64,000 bases of DNA from Tetradesmus obliquus (Eukaryota > Chlorophyta > Chlorophyceae > Sphaeropleales > Scenedesmaceae). The position numbers and the translations under genes are program-made. Positions 18,629 through 31,173 of this stretch are shown in pieces. The stretch lies in the NCBI GenBank assembly GCA_030272155.1, contig CP126199.1, forward strand, positions 4,266,501-4,330,500, given 5' to 3'. Within the stretch, counting starts at the first letter, position 1, and each line of letters starts with the position of its first letter. The notes under the pieces were generated by a model. The model had not been told where the DNA came from. It did not search any database and saw only the letters and a list, made by a program, of their open reading frames with translations.

Positions 18629-19939
18629 ACGGCACTGTTGGCAGTACATGGCGGGTTCAACGTTGTGTGGGATGGCTGATGCACGCTGCCGTGCGGGGGC
18701 GCCGTGGTGCCCTCGGGTGTGTGTGAAGTTTGCTCAATGGTGAGTGCTATGCTTGCCACTGAAATACTGGCAGTGAGCGGCACTGCTGGCAGGGGTATGT
18801 CTTGAGTGTGATTACTCTCCCTTGGTACGTTGCATGCCGCTGCATTGACTGTGTGTGATGTTGTATGGGATGATGCATGCGTGTCGCTGTATGGGTATAC
18901 CTAGCTGCAGTCAGTTGTGCAGGTGGTGGGACACACAGTGCGTGGGGGCAGTGTCGAACGTTGTGCATTAGGGTGCAGGAGCATGTGGCAGCAGCATGCC
19001 AGTGTGTAGATAGTGTTGATGATGCAAGTCACTGAATAAAACGCCACGGCAGGTGACAGCAGGTTCATGGTCTGTTGCTTGCTGCCCGCCATGCAGCCCT
19101 GCCATGGCCCCATCATGAGCCAGTGGCTCACCTCAGCTTTGCTTGCCACCCATTGCTGTTGGTTATATGCATGTCTTGGTGCAGCATCTCTTTGTGCATT
19201 GACAGTAGCTGTAGGTGTTGTTCACCAACTACTTGGCAGGCCAACTGCACAGACAGATAGGCACGGCATGCACGTAGGGCTAGGTAGCGCTATAGCCTGC
19301 TGTACAGTGCAGGTTGGCAACCGCTATCTGCAGATTGTAGCAGTCGTTCATTGTACTTCAGAGTTACTGTTATTGTTTTATCGCGTTGCTGAGGAGCTGC
19401 AGAGTTGCCTTTCTTTATGAAGCTGGCACTGCCAGTTGAACTGCCGCACCTGGCACCAGGTACCAGCACAATCTGGCTTTGCCAGCTGGGCAATGCATCG
19501 TAGGTCAAGTAGACATGCTTTTCTTATTTTATTGATTGTAGTTTTAATTGCTGGGTGTGTGCAAGGCATCAAGCCTTCAGCTGTTTGAGTGTGTCAAATT
19601 TTTGAGGTGACTTTGAGTGTGCCTGTGATGCAGATCACATGCATGACAGGATCGGGGCTAAAAATATTAATTGCGAGTCTCGCTTTGTTGCTGGCTTGCG
19701 CGAGTGTTACCGGCTGAACACCATGGCAGAACCGCGGTGACGTGTCTGACGTGGACACGGTCGACAACAGCATTCACCTCTGCCTACATGCTGTTTGTGT
19801 CGCACGACAATCACCTATCATTCAATCAACTGCCCATTGACCACCGAAAGCCCCGTGTCCCACAGGCTTTGCACTGCAAAGTTGCAGCTATCCGCTCTAC
19901 TCTCAGTTCGTCTTCAACTGTGCTCTTACAACCTTCAAG
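18629..19939. other. Intergenic, 3' of the desulfurase gene
   Basis: No gene recognised. AATAAA occurs at about 19035-19040; no TGTAA was found close to the stop. The right part (19500-19940) is more A/T-rich and probably contains the promoter of the next gene. Confidence 0.4.
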
Positions 19940-20716
19940 ATGAGTGTGACACGTTTAAACAGTGGCGCTGGCTCTCGGATCAGTACAGGTAGGGCACAGA
20001 GTCTCCTCGGCCAGTCCCTGTCAGCCAACTCCTGCTAGTGTAATCGCGACCGAGGCATGGCCATTGACCCTGATCCGTGCTGAGTGATTGTTCGAATAGT
20101 CTGTCCTAGGCTGAGATGCCCCCTGCTGCCCTGCTTCGCTGCAGATCGCACCCGCCAGACCGCGCGTCCTTTCTCTTCTAACAGCAGCTTAAGCCGGCTC
20201 CCGCAGCTTGCCATTCGCTCCACCAGCTCATCGAGCATGCATCTGCAGCAGACGGACCACCTGGCGCTGCTCAAGCAGCTGCTGGGGTCTGCTGTTGACC
20301 GCGTGCTGGGCAGCAGCAAGGCAGCCCCAGCTGCAGCAGACATCGGGAGGCCCTGCCCGGTGACATACACAGAGTCAAGCAGCAGCAGCTTCACACCGAT
20401 GTCAAAAGCAGCCCGACTTGCCTTTGCTGCGCTGGAGCGTGACGATGAGCTGGAGCAACAGGCAGCACTGGGTGCTCTGTGCCTGGTAACATACAGTGAC
20501 GATGAGGACACCAGCAGCAGCATGGCGTTTCCTGCAAGCAACGGCAGCGCCACCAACTCAGCAGCAGCAACAAGGGCAGTGCGCGCCTTTGCCGCGCTGA
20601 ATGCCTTGCAGGATGGTGGCCGCTGTGATGCTGTCAGCAGTGAGGACGCTGACCTAGCCGGAGGTGTGATGGACACGCTGTGCATTGTCACATATGACGA
20701 TGAGGATAAGCAGTAA
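19940..20716 (+). CDS. Unknown small protein with VTYxDDED repeats
   Basis: I do not recognise this gene. Two exons, 19940-19988 and 20145-20716, give 206 residues. The short first exon supplies the only good ATG (MSVTRLNSG) and joins in phase (ACA-G|AT) to the long frame, which otherwise lacks an ATG at its beginning. The N-terminus (Ser/Arg/Thr-rich, few acids) resembles an organelle transit peptide. Three segments end in a similar motif: CPVTYTE, CLVTYSDDED and CIVTYDDED. The last two are each preceded by an Ala-rich helix-like stretch (LAFAALERDDELEQ and RAFAALNALQDG), so the protein seems built of a ~55-residue repeat with an acidic end. It could be a soluble plastid or mitochondrial protein; the function is unknown. 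Confidence 0.6.
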
Positions 20717-22506
20717 GGAGGAGGTGTATGCAACCACGATGCAGCACATAGAATGTGACCTGTACCAAGAGTACCAGCTTGTTTGAGAGAGAGTATGCAG
20801 CTGCTCAGCAAGAGGCTGCCTCGCGCCACATCACTTTGTTCAGCAGGGATGGTATGCAGTACTGTGGCACCTTGATGTGCTGCACAACCGTGGGTGTGTG
20901 CATAACCTTCTGGCCATGGCAGGTACATCTTGCGGTTGTGCAGCTGCGCCGAGGGCCGCATGCAAGTGACGGGAGGGAGCAGGTGTGCGGATACGTCCGC
21001 CTTTGCATGCACTACACCATGCATTTTTGTCAGGCGGTCTTAGTTTCAAGCACACGATGTCAACAACAACACTCTTTAAAGCTGCTAACACCTTTGGCAG
21101 CTTTCTGCATGTATCTGGACGTGTACATCAGCTTGCCACTGTATGTCCACATCGTTGTTCTGTCTGCTCAGCAGTTTGATGAAGTTGTTTAGCCTCAGCG
21201 GACGAGTTTTGAATTGACTAGGGTCTTATTGTTGTGGCTGTTTGCCTGCCTCCCGGAGTAGCCAGCTGTGCTTTGTGTACCAATTTTCAGCCTGCTGGTG
21301 GTGGCAAGCAAACATGTGCGAGTTGTGTGTGGAGTAGGTGTGTCAGGAAAGTAGGCGCAATGCGGTATTCAGGGTGCTGTTTTGGGATGCGCTTGTGTCT
21401 GGTGCAGTTGCTGGTGGCATTGTCGGTTTGACTCTACACCTCTACATGTTGGGACACCAGCTGCTAGGGTGGCAGCAACAACAGCATGCTGTCACTGCAA
21501 AGTGGCTGGTGCCTGGCATGTCTTGGAGTGGCCAATTTTCGCGCGCACCTAGTCTGGCTTTGTGTTGACGAGCGTTTACTTTGAGGATCCTGGCCTTCAG
21601 CCGGGTGTATGTGCAGTCCGTGCTGCACCTTGTGTATTGTGTGCGCATACGTTGAGAAAAGTGCTGTGATATGGTGAGATGCGGAAGATGCTGAGACAGG
21701 CGTCACCTTGCAAATGCATATGTCGATGACCCTCATACTTTTTGCCTGTTGAGTAGCAGGCACATGTGCAGCAGTCTTGTGTGCTCTACTCTGGAGTTGT
21801 GGTTGACAGGTGATGCGATCTACCAAAACATGTTTGTTGTGGGTGCTTACTTGCAGAGGAAGCTGTAAACATTGGAAGACTGCGGTCTGTTTGGGCACGA
21901 TAGCGGTCAAGAAGCAGCTGAACAGCTTGCAGGTTGAAAGCATTTGCGACCTTGGGAACATCAGCAAGCTGTACACGGTGTGTGTGATCTGCAACTCTTA
22001 TAAGCGAAGCAGGGAGCTAATACTGGACGACGTAGGAGCAGAAGCAGGAGCTGCACATGCTAATCTGAGGTTCAGCAGCCACGGTGGCCTTTCGGGGGAC
22101 CACTTCTTGCCATGTGAGTGCGCATTATGTTGCATGATGCTGATGCTTGAAATGAATGCAATTCGGCAACTTTCCTTATATGGAGCTCCTGCCAGCCAAA
22201 AACTGTCAGACGATGTCTGTCACAAGCAGGACGACGGTAGGGTTCTGCTCTGCTTATCGCCACGGGTTGATAATACCATAATGAAGCACACACTAGTTTT
22301 TTTTGTATCGCACGTATGTTGACGTGGCCATTCTAGTCCCAGCTGCAGCCGCAACCGAAGAACCCGCTGCGAGAGTGATTTGTAAAATTGCACCGTCACT
22401 GGATTGGCTTCAAGATTCGATCGTAAACTGTTCTGGTGCTGGAGTTCCACACCGATAACTGCAGCCAGACTCAGACACAGCAGCCGCGGCACAACCAGCA
22501 GCAACC
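20717..22506. other. Intergenic, no gene seen
   Basis: About 1.8 kb with many TGT/TTG-rich words and short frames on both strands. The longest (21810-22322) has no family features. No repeats or RNA genes noticed. Confidence 0.4.
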
Positions 22507-25406
22507 ATGGCAGAGCAGCAGCAGGTCACCATACCAGTCATCACCAAGAAGGACGAAATGCGAGCTTTTTCACGGAAACAAAAACTTGCTGGAAAGACAG
22601 TAGCATTCGTGCCAACAATGGTGCGACCAGCAGCCAGCTGTGTGCGGCAACAGGGGTATGGCTGCGCCACCTGCTCGAGCGTATACTCAACTGCTGCCTG
22701 CGCTGCTGCACCTGGCTCTGCAGGGCTACCTGCATGAGGGCCACCTGTCCCTCATTGAGGCAGCAAAGTAAGCAGCAGCAGCTCACGTTCACAAATCAGC
22801 AACATTTGAAAGTGTCTGTGTGCAGCAGGCGTTGGATTGAACTTTCACTGGCACAGCATAGCTGGCAGGAACGCGTTGACTGAGCACGCACGTGTTGGTC
22901 AACTGTGCAGGTCGCATGCAGACGTGGTGGTAGCATCCATCTATGTCAACCCAACACAGTTCAGTGCCAATGAAGACTTTGACGTCTACCCTAGGAACCC
23001 GGTGAGCCAGCCAGCAGCGCTGCCAGCTGCTGCAGCCAGATGGCCACATGAGGGTAAGGCAGGGAGACAGGAGTGTAGACATCTGCTATTACTGTGGCTC
23101 TCAATTCATTAGTTCAACACCAATTGTTCCTATGTGGTGGCTTGCCGCACACCAACATCAGGGGGCGGGACAACACTGGCTCAGCTGCAACAACCGGAAC
23201 CAGCAGCAGCACCAGCACTGCAGAGTGACAGACATGCCTGTCTCCATAAACTGTCCACAATCGCAACACTTGCTTGCTACTCATCTGAGCTGATGACAAT
23301 GGCCCACTTGCCGCTGTGTGTGCCTGCAATATGCTGGATTGTGCTTGCAGGACAGCGACCGGCTGCAGCTACAAGCAGCAGGCTGTGCAGCAGTGTTTGA
23401 GCCGGAGGGCAGCCTCTACCACCAAGGTGGGCGCAGCAGGCAGCAGCCACTGCTGCAGCTCACCAGGTGCTGCCATCTTAGCAGCCACTCACCACAGCAC
23501 ACATTTGCAACAAGTTGCAGCTCAACCGCACATTGTTGATGCGGTGCATGTGGCTGCCATACACAGCTGCAAATGGGAATTGCTGCCGCCAGCATCCGGG
23601 CAGAATCACCCCAGCATGCCCTTGCGATCACATGTTGTGAAGCTTTGGTGTGAGCCCTTGCACTTGCACTGTGCCGCAGTGCCTGGTGCTGGTGACGGCT
23701 CCAATGTGGTGGGCAGGGAGAGCGGGCACCCTGATTCACATGAGACCTGGGTCACTGTGGAGCGGCTGCAGCAGGGGCTGTGCGGCGTGTCGCGGCCACA
23801 CTTCTTCAGGGGCGTGGCCACGGTGAGCCGGCTGGCTGCTGCTGCTGCTGATGCTGACGCTGCTGTTGGTGGTGGTGGTGTTAGTGGTGGTGGTGGTAAT
23901 ACAGCTGCTGCTGCTGGCTGTGCTAGCTCGTACGCGATCAGCGTCTTTTTCTGCTTGCAGTTGGGGCGGTATATGCACACAGTTTGCTGCATGTTGGTAT
24001 GCGTAGGCATTGGTCACATGTGCCACGTGGGTCGTAGCACCATCTGGAGACGGCTTGAGCCACACCGGGTTTACCATACGGTCCAAGCCCAAACTGACCT
24101 CCGCAGCTGTTGGGCCTGCTGCTGTCAATGCTGGCTGCCGCCGCTCTCATCAACGCGTCAGGTGGAGACCAAGCTGTTCCACATTGGAGCCAATGCATCA
24201 TGTCTTTCTGGTTGATCACAGGTTGGTTGTGGGATAAGTCATGCTTGGACTAGTGATTCTTGTGCTCCTGTCAACAGTGCCTGTTCACTGCGGCTGTCGC
24301 TGCTGCAGGTGGTGACCAAGCTGTTCCACATCGTGGAGCCTGATGTGGCTGTGTTTGGCCAGAAGGACTACCAGCAGTGGCGGCTGATCACCCGCATGGT
24401 GCGCGACCTGGACTTCCCCATCAGCATCATCGGCATGCCCATCTGCAGAGAGAACGACGGCCTCGCCATGAGCAGGTGAGAGCCCAGCGGCAGCAGCAGT
24501 GGCAGCAGCAGCGGCAGCAGCAGCAGCAATAACTGACACAGAAGCAGCAGCAACAGCAGAGACGTTTGTAGAGACCACTCTAGGAGGAAGGGGGAATGTG
24601 CAGCTTGACCACTGGCACAGGCCGGATGGTAGTGCGCGAATCACTCCCAGCTTTCACGCAAACCTTGCTTGCACTGCTGGTCCGTTGCCCTGGATGTGCC
24701 TGTTTCCATCCTCAGCGCACAACCAGGCTTGATCCCAACACATCAATGTCTCAACTGTTTGTAACGCTGCTGCTTCATGTGGGTGTTGCTGCCTGCAGCC
24801 GCAACGCGCGGCTGTCGCTGGAGTCGCGGGCCAACGCGCTCAGCATCAGCCAGGCGATGGCCTGGGCGCAGCAGGCGGTGGCGCAGCGGCAAGCCACCTC
24901 AGCAGCAGCCATTGCGGCGGAGGTGCGGCAGCGCATCACTGCGGCTGGCGGGGAGGTGGACTATGTGCAGGTGGGCTGTGGGCCGGGCGGTTATGCCTTT
25001 GGAGTGGTGGTTGAGTTGCTGTAGCTGCAGTGCATGTTGGAGCTGCATAAGATGATGCGCTGTGTGGTCTGTTTGGTTTTGCTTCATGCCGCTGTGCGTC
25101 CTCTGTCGCCGCTGTACTTATCATGCGTGCCTGCATATTGCCTGCATGCCATTGCTCCAATTGAAGTGGCATCCTTTGGAGGGGTGATATGTATGCTAAT
25201 ACCAATCGTCCATGCTGCTGCTGCTGCTGCTGCTGCTGCTGTCTGTGGCCGCGGCTGTGCAGCTGCGTGACGCAGACAACCTGCATGAGGTGGCTGATGC
25301 AGCAGCGCAGGCCACACTGCTGGCTGTGGCTGCGTGGTTCCCGGCGAAGGACCGCGGCACTGTGCGGCTGATCGACAACATGGTGCTGGGGCAGCTGCCC
25401 AGCTAG
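22507..25406 (+). CDS. PANC: Pantothenate synthetase (pantoate-beta-alanine ligase)
   Basis: Joins pantoate and beta-alanine with ATP to make pantothenate (vitamin B5), the precursor of coenzyme A. Eight exons: 22507-22620, 22724-22767, 22911-23001, 23351-23426, 23680-23822, 24309-24475, 24799-24970 and 25263-25406; 316 residues in frame. Family motifs: [13 protein letters not shown] (HIGH-type nucleotide site, formed across the exon 1/2 junction), VYVNPTQF-like [25 protein letters not shown], and [15 protein letters not shown] (KMSKS-like). The length is close to plant enzymes. There is no transit peptide, so a cytosolic location is likely, as in plants. A copy of the start of exon 6 lies in the preceding intron. 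A TGTAA at about 26002-26006 is the nearest downstream polyadenylation motif. Confidence 0.93.
24156..24200 (+). repeat. Duplicated start of PANC exon 6 inside the intron
   Basis: GTCAGGTGGAGACCAAGCTG and the following ~20 bases match the true exon 6 start at 24303-24345 (CTGCAGGTGGTGACCAAGCTG...), about 147 bp further on. The copy keeps an AG acceptor, but if used it would read [14 protein letters not shown] and hit a stop after about 15 codons. It is a decoy or relic exon. Confidence 0.7.
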
Positions 25407-26592
25407 GGCTGGGGGTGAATGAGATAGCCAGGCCCTGCTGCAGTCACCATCGGTTTGATTGTTTTGTGGGCAGGGTGCTTTGCACCAAGGCAGCCGAGGA
25501 GTGAGGCAGCAGGCCTGCTGTACTGACGTGTGCTCCTGCTGCAGCAATGCTGCGGCAGTCTGCCAACTGACACATGTGTGCGAAGCGTGCGGTGATCAGG
25601 CAGTCGCTCACTGCCAGCACAGCGTGCATGCGTCATTGCTGTTGGACATTTGATGCTGATGTGCATGCCGCTTGACGTCGGTTACAACATGCCAGCTGGG
25701 ACACGTGCTGCTGGCCTGGAAGGTGGCAGTCAACACCAAGGTGTACATTTAAACATGCATGGGGGCATTCTCCCAACGCAGGCATGTGTGGTGCACTTGA
25801 TGTAGGCACCGTGGCAGTGGCTGCTTGTGGCTGGCAGCTTGTTATGCACTCAGTGCAGGCTGTGTGTGCTGGTGTCTTACCCTGGATCGTCCAGGGCCCC
25901 ACGGTGGTGACCATGGCTGCTGCCTGTGTGCATGCAGCCTAACAACAGCCTGAGCACAGCCGGGTAGCAGCTATGAACACAGGCCATCGGTATGGTTCTT
26001 CTGTAAAGCATATTTGGACAAGCAACCAGTTCATGACAACTTGTCCAGCTCGGATCAGGTGCAGCAGGCTGTTTCATGGTACAGCATGCGTCACGAACTG
26101 GCTCACTAAACTGAGCGCCTGATAGGTACATTGCTGACAGCGATACAAGCGAAACTTATTCTGCAACCGGGTACCTCCAGCACCTCATCGCACGTTACGC
26201 AGTGGCCGGAAGTGCTGGGGTGACAGCCAGCAGGGAGCGTGATCGCGGCCTTGCTCCTCTCTCGTGTCCATTGTTGCCGCAAAGTAATTGAAAATCCTGG
26301 AAGGACGACCTGACATCGTGTTCCAGTGAGTGGCTTATGCTTTGGGTCGTCAAGCCATTCCCTTCTGCTTGCTGCTGCTGCACCCTTTTTCAACTCCCCA
26401 TGCCAGCAGTATACTGCACATATAGCCATCCAAAACATTACAGTGATTTGAGCCAATGTACTGCCTGATCAAGCAAAGCACGTACACTCGCTTCAGCTGC
26501 AGCTGCCAGCATGCCTGCTGCGTCACAGTACACCAAGCTCTGACGGTACACACCCTGCTGGTTGCACCCTGCACCTTGCAGCAGCTGTCAGC
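25407..26592. other. Intergenic PANC to MYND gene
   Basis: No gene recognised. It probably contains the PANC 3' UTR and the promoter of the next gene. Short frames on both strands lack family features. Confidence 0.4.
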
Positions 26593-27365
26593 ATGGCGCC
26601 ACGCAAGTCAAGCAGCAGAAAATCAAGCAGCGGCCCCAGCCTGCCTGCCAGGGACGGCCAGCAGCCAGCAGCCAGCAGTGAAGCATCACAAGCTGCCGAC
26701 AGCGACCCCAATACAGCTGCGTCAGCAGCAGGCAGCAAGCCTGCCTCCTCTCTCACAAAGCTTCTGAGGTGCCTCAGCAGCGCACCCGGCATCTCCAACT
26801 ACGCAACGCTGGCAGCCGAACTCACCCCAGATGCACTCAACACACCAGACACCAGCACCGCCACCACCAGCAGCAGCAGCAGCAGCAGCAGCGGTCCTGC
26901 TGCGTCACTATCTGACCTGGCGGCTGCCCTGGCGCGGGGCCTGCTGGGCAGCTGCAGTACCTGCTGATGGTGCTGCTGGCGGCTGCTGTGACAGCGCTGC
27001 ATGAGCAAGCTGCTCCATCAGCAGCAGCAGAAGTGCAGCAAGCAGATGCTGAATCTGCAGCTGCAGCGGCAGGCCAGCAGCGCAGCAGCCCGAATCAGCA
27101 TGACCAACCGGAAAACCCCCTGCAGCAGCAGCAGCAGCAGCAGCCCGCTGTGCCCAAATATCATGAGGTGCTGTGGGGTGCACTGGACTTGCCGCAGCTG
27201 GCCCGCAGCCCTCAGCAGGCGGCTGCTTGCCGCAGTGCATTCGGCGGCTGTGCAGCAGCCGAGATCGCAACTGACGTGGCACAGGTGTTATATAACACAG
27301 TGCTGTACCGCTCCGAGGTCGCCACTCGCGGCAGCAGCATGCGTGCCAGCATGCAGGACGCAGCC

Positions 27366-27400
<35 letters not shown>

Positions 27401-28343
27401 CGTCGAGGTGGTGCCAGCTGTGATGATGGTGCCGCTGCTGCTGACATGCATTGAGCTACAGCAGCTGTCTCCAGGGTTCAGCAACGTGGAGACCTGCACG
27501 CGGCTGATGTGTGCGGTGCACCACATGTGCTGCCACAGCTATCCAGGAGCCAGCGAGCAGGAGATACAGGCAGCAGCGCTCACAGCAGCATTAACGGCAG
27601 ACCTGCTGGTGAAGCCATTCCTGCTGGAGCTGGCCCCCACACTGCTGCAGGCGATGCAGGCTGCAAGGGACAGCGGCAGCAGCAGCAGCAGCGGGGGTGG
27701 GGGTGGTGAGGGTGCAGCGCCTGGTGTTGGCAGTGTGGCCGGTATGGAGCTGCTGATGCCTCGCCAGGCGCAGCTGTTCATGTACTACCAGGCTCTGCTG
27801 TGCGAGGTGCTGATGGCAGGTGGGTGTTAGCGGCTTTTGTCTGGCTGTAGTCTGTTGCACTGGCTGTTTAAACTGCTGCTAGCATGATGCAGACGCGGGT
27901 GTAGTGAGTTGCAGGGAGCACACTATGCCAAAGCACAGTACCACATGAAGCTCGCTCACATGTATATGGGTGTTAGTGGCTTTGTCTGGCTGTAGCTGTT
28001 GCGCTGGCTGCTAGCATGATGCGTATGCATCGGATGGCTGCTGGTACTGTTGCAGCCAGAAGACGGTCACTGCTTCATCACATGTGCACAACTCTCTTCA
28101 AGCAAGCAGTTGACGCTCTTCCTGCTGCTTCTTGCTGCGGTCTTCTTGCTGCATGCAGCTGACATGCAGGCGGTGCGTGCAGCTTTCAGCGAGCAGCCCT
28201 CCACCTGTGCTGCTGCAGTGGAGGCGGCCTTCAGAGCATACGCAGCCACAGCAACAATGCAGCCAGATGACACAGCACACAAGTGCGACATCGCAGACAC
28301 CATCGGCCACCTGGCGCATGTGTGTGCAGCCGCATGCGCCAGC

Positions 28344-28378
<35 letters not shown>

Positions 28379-29483
28379 TGCTCGGCAGCTGTACTCTCTG
28401 CTGGTCACCAGCCTCAAGGCAGCCGGCATCGCTGCCATCAACCCTGCCTGCCTCTGCCAGCAGTACCATGCAGCAATGTTTGCTGCCACGGCTGCTGAGT
28501 CAGCAATGGCGCTCGGGGACACACAGTGGCAGGCAGCCACCAGCTGCCCTGACAGCAGCAGCAGCAGCAGCAGCAGTGTGGCGCCGCAGCCGCTGAGTGA
28601 TGCATCGGCTGCATCGGAAGCTGTAGCGACAGCCGTGGCGCTTGCAGCGCGCTGCCTGGTGCTGCTTGGGTCGCTGCTGCAGCATGCAACAGACTGGCCG
28701 GTGCCTGTCATGGATGAGGAGGATGAGGCTGTGGGTGTGGTGCTTGAGATGGCCAGCAGGACGGAGCAGCTGCTGCGGCGTGCAGCAGTCACTGTCGGCT
28801 GGATCTTGCAGCATCTGCCTGCAGCACTGCCAGCAGCAGCGCTGGAAGCCCCTGTGGCCGCAAGCAGCGCTGCTGCAGTGCAGCTGCCGGTACCAGCCGC
28901 TGACAGCAGTGACACAGCAGCAGCAGACACAGCCGCAGCAGACACAGCAGCAGCTGAAGGTAGCTCGGTCAGCAGCATCGGCGGCGGCAGAGCTCGCAGC
29001 AGCATCCTGCAGCAGCTGCAGCAGCAGGCTGGTGAGCTGCAGCTGGCCCTGGGCCAAGCCATCCAATGGGACAGGCCCCTGAGGGCAATCGATGGCACCA
29101 AGCCAGATGCAAACAGCATCAGCATCAGCTGGGGCAGCAGGATCGGCCAGGCAGTGCGCAGCCTGGGTGATCTGTTTGGTGAGGGGGCCGCTGAGGCTGC
29201 TCTGACGGAAGCCAGGCAGCGTGTGGCAGGGCCGGCAGCGCAGCAGCTGCTGGCGTTTGGGCTGGCGGTGTGTGGCAGCGTGCCTGCACGCAACTGCTGC
29301 AACAACGCGCTGTGCGCTAATACGGCGCGGCTGTGCGAGGCGCACCTAGTGAGCGGCAAGTCCTGCAGGTGTGCGGGCTGCACGGCCGCATACTTCTGCT
29401 GCAGGGAGTGCCAGCTGGCGAGCTGGAAGCACCACAAGGTGGTGTGCAAAGCCATGCAGCAGCAGCGGGGCGCAGCGCAGTAG
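26593..29483 (+). CDS. MYND-type zinc-finger protein with an apparent frameshift
   Basis: A large Ala/Gln-rich protein ending in a MYND zinc finger. Exons: 26593-27819 and 28159-29483, joined G|CT in phase. The finger is at the C-terminus: CCNNALC, a gap, then CRCAGC, YFCCRECQLASWKHHKVVC, with the Cys/His pattern of the family, which usually mediates protein-protein contacts. The rest is helical and low-complexity (poly-Gln at about 27367-27400, poly-Ser, poly-Ala) with no other domain recognised. Such MYND proteins are common in green algae. The first 124 codons (26593-26967) run in one frame and stop at TGA. The main frame opens at an ATG overlapping that stop (TGATG), and its coding style continues upstream as GQLQYLLMVLL. 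One extra G in the GGG at 26946-26948 would join the two frames. The finger itself is intact. Confidence 0.7.
27820..28050 (+). repeat. Duplicated segment inside the MYND-gene intron
   Basis: TGGGTGTTAGCGGCTTTTGT followed by CTGGCTGTAG and GCTAGCATGATGC, starting near 27821 right at the donor, recurs from about 27967 as TGGGTGTTAGTGGCTTTGTC with the same following words. It is a ~146-bp tandem duplication of the intron start. Confidence 0.7.
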
Positions 29484-31173
29484 CTAGAGGAGTGTCATGC
29501 ATGCGGCGGGCTGCGATTTGCTTCGCCTGGTTCCGCAGTGCACGCCTGATCTGCATGGCAATGTTGAGTCAGCACACGTTCAAGTTTTGGTGGCGGCCTT
29601 TTGGTGCAGGCTGTGCTGCGATCGTTGGCTGTGTGATACGTGTGGTGATGTCTCTTACACTTGGTGTGTTATGCGACGGAACACAGCCTGTTTTCCGAGC
29701 CAATGACAGGCTCACTGGGCAACCACCCAGTCCAAACCTCACAAGGAGTTGACCACACATCACAGGCACCCCTGCAGCTGCTGAAGCTGCTGCTGTGCTG
29801 CAGATTGCAGCTGTCGGCCCTTCAAGTTGCCACGAGCTTGAGCAAACGTTGGTAGGCCTGATGTAACAGGATTGAGTTACACCTCCTTACTAAGTAGTAG
29901 GAAACCAGGCATAGACAAGCAGTTAGCTGCCAGCAGACCAAGGTAGCTGGTTACCCAACGCCATGACACATGCTTGAGGCTTGCTGGGTGGCGCCATATG
30001 CATTTGCACTTTAAAGGCAGGTTGCTGGGGACTTGGCAAAGGCACTGCAGCAGAAGCATTGCATTAATAGTCAAGTTGAACTTTACAGCAATATTGCTAT
30101 GCACGCACAAGCACCGCCATCATGGTTATCATGACGTGGTGTCATCTGTCATGCGACGATGCCATCTCACATGCGCGATGATGGTATGTAGCGCACAGAG
30201 CACTCCTGAACTCTTAATTGGCTGGCAAGACCCCAGCAAACAGAGCTGTGCTGCACCCTCAAATAACAAACTAGCGGCCAGCAGCACAAGGAAATCTGCA
30301 ACTTGATTGCTGCATCGTCTCAAGCCAACCCAACCACCCACGTTCCCCCACCCAACAACGTTCAACGATGTCACAAGTTGTCGTAAGCAAGTATCCATGC
30401 ACAACAACAACAGCATTTCCGCTGATGCAAAAGCACCATCACTGCAGATGCATTCCTACTATTAGTAAAGGCTTTAATGTCAGAGGTGTTCAGTGCTGAA
30501 ATACACCGGAAAAGCCATGGATGCGCTGCTTCACACACCCTGACCACCAGGCTCAAACACCATCATCACCAACATTGTCTGAATGAGAACATTGTGCAAC
30601 TTCCTGTGTCAAAAGCTCTGAAAATCATTCATGAGCTATGTAAGACTCCCATTACTGTTTCACCAGAAGATGACACCAGGCTCATCAGACTTTCATTAAC
30701 GATTAGGCACCAATCAAGCAGCTGGACAACGTGCAGTACATTCTGAGCAACATATGTCATGTTGGCACATATGCCTGACTATCTACCCGTTCAACACAAT
30801 TTGACACCTGCTCAAACATAACAACAGACACATAACTGCTCATTGTTCACCATGTCAAGCTGGGACTACAACACGCAGCATGCATGCTGCAGCAACTGCA
30901 GCTGCTACGCAGCGCCGGCACACAGATGGCACTGCACATAATGCTATTCTTTGAACAGACGCATCTCTCTGCTGCCATGCCAGTACATGTATGGTCTTGT
31001 GGTGCAGTACTGACGGTGAGCTATTCTAGCTGCTTGGGCGGCAAGACAAAGATGCACACGAGCACACCGCAGCGCTCCTCTGCCTTGGCAGGGCCTACAT
31101 CACGCAGCACGCATGCTGCAGCAACGGCCTTGGCAGCAGCAGCATGTGCTTGCAACTCACTCGGGCAGGCCAG
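29484..31173. other. Convergent intergenic region
   Basis: About 1.7 kb between the stops of the MYND gene (+) and the coiled-coil gene (-). The part from 29870 to 30850 is clearly more A/T-rich than the genes. No gene, transposon ends or RNA were recognised. Confidence 0.4.
29862..29866 (+). terminator. TGTAA polyadenylation signal candidate
   Basis: TGTAA on the plus strand 379 bases after the MYND-gene stop. On the minus strand a second TGTAA sits at about 29876-29880, so the pair forms a short inverted repeat (TGTAAC...GTTACA) that could serve the two convergent genes. Confidence 0.35.

Noticed and set aside
28067..29455. 462-residue antisense frame opposite the MYND gene
   Set aside because: A shadow of a GC-rich coding exon. 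The sense frame carries an intact MYND finger; the antisense has only Ala/Ser/Cys runs.
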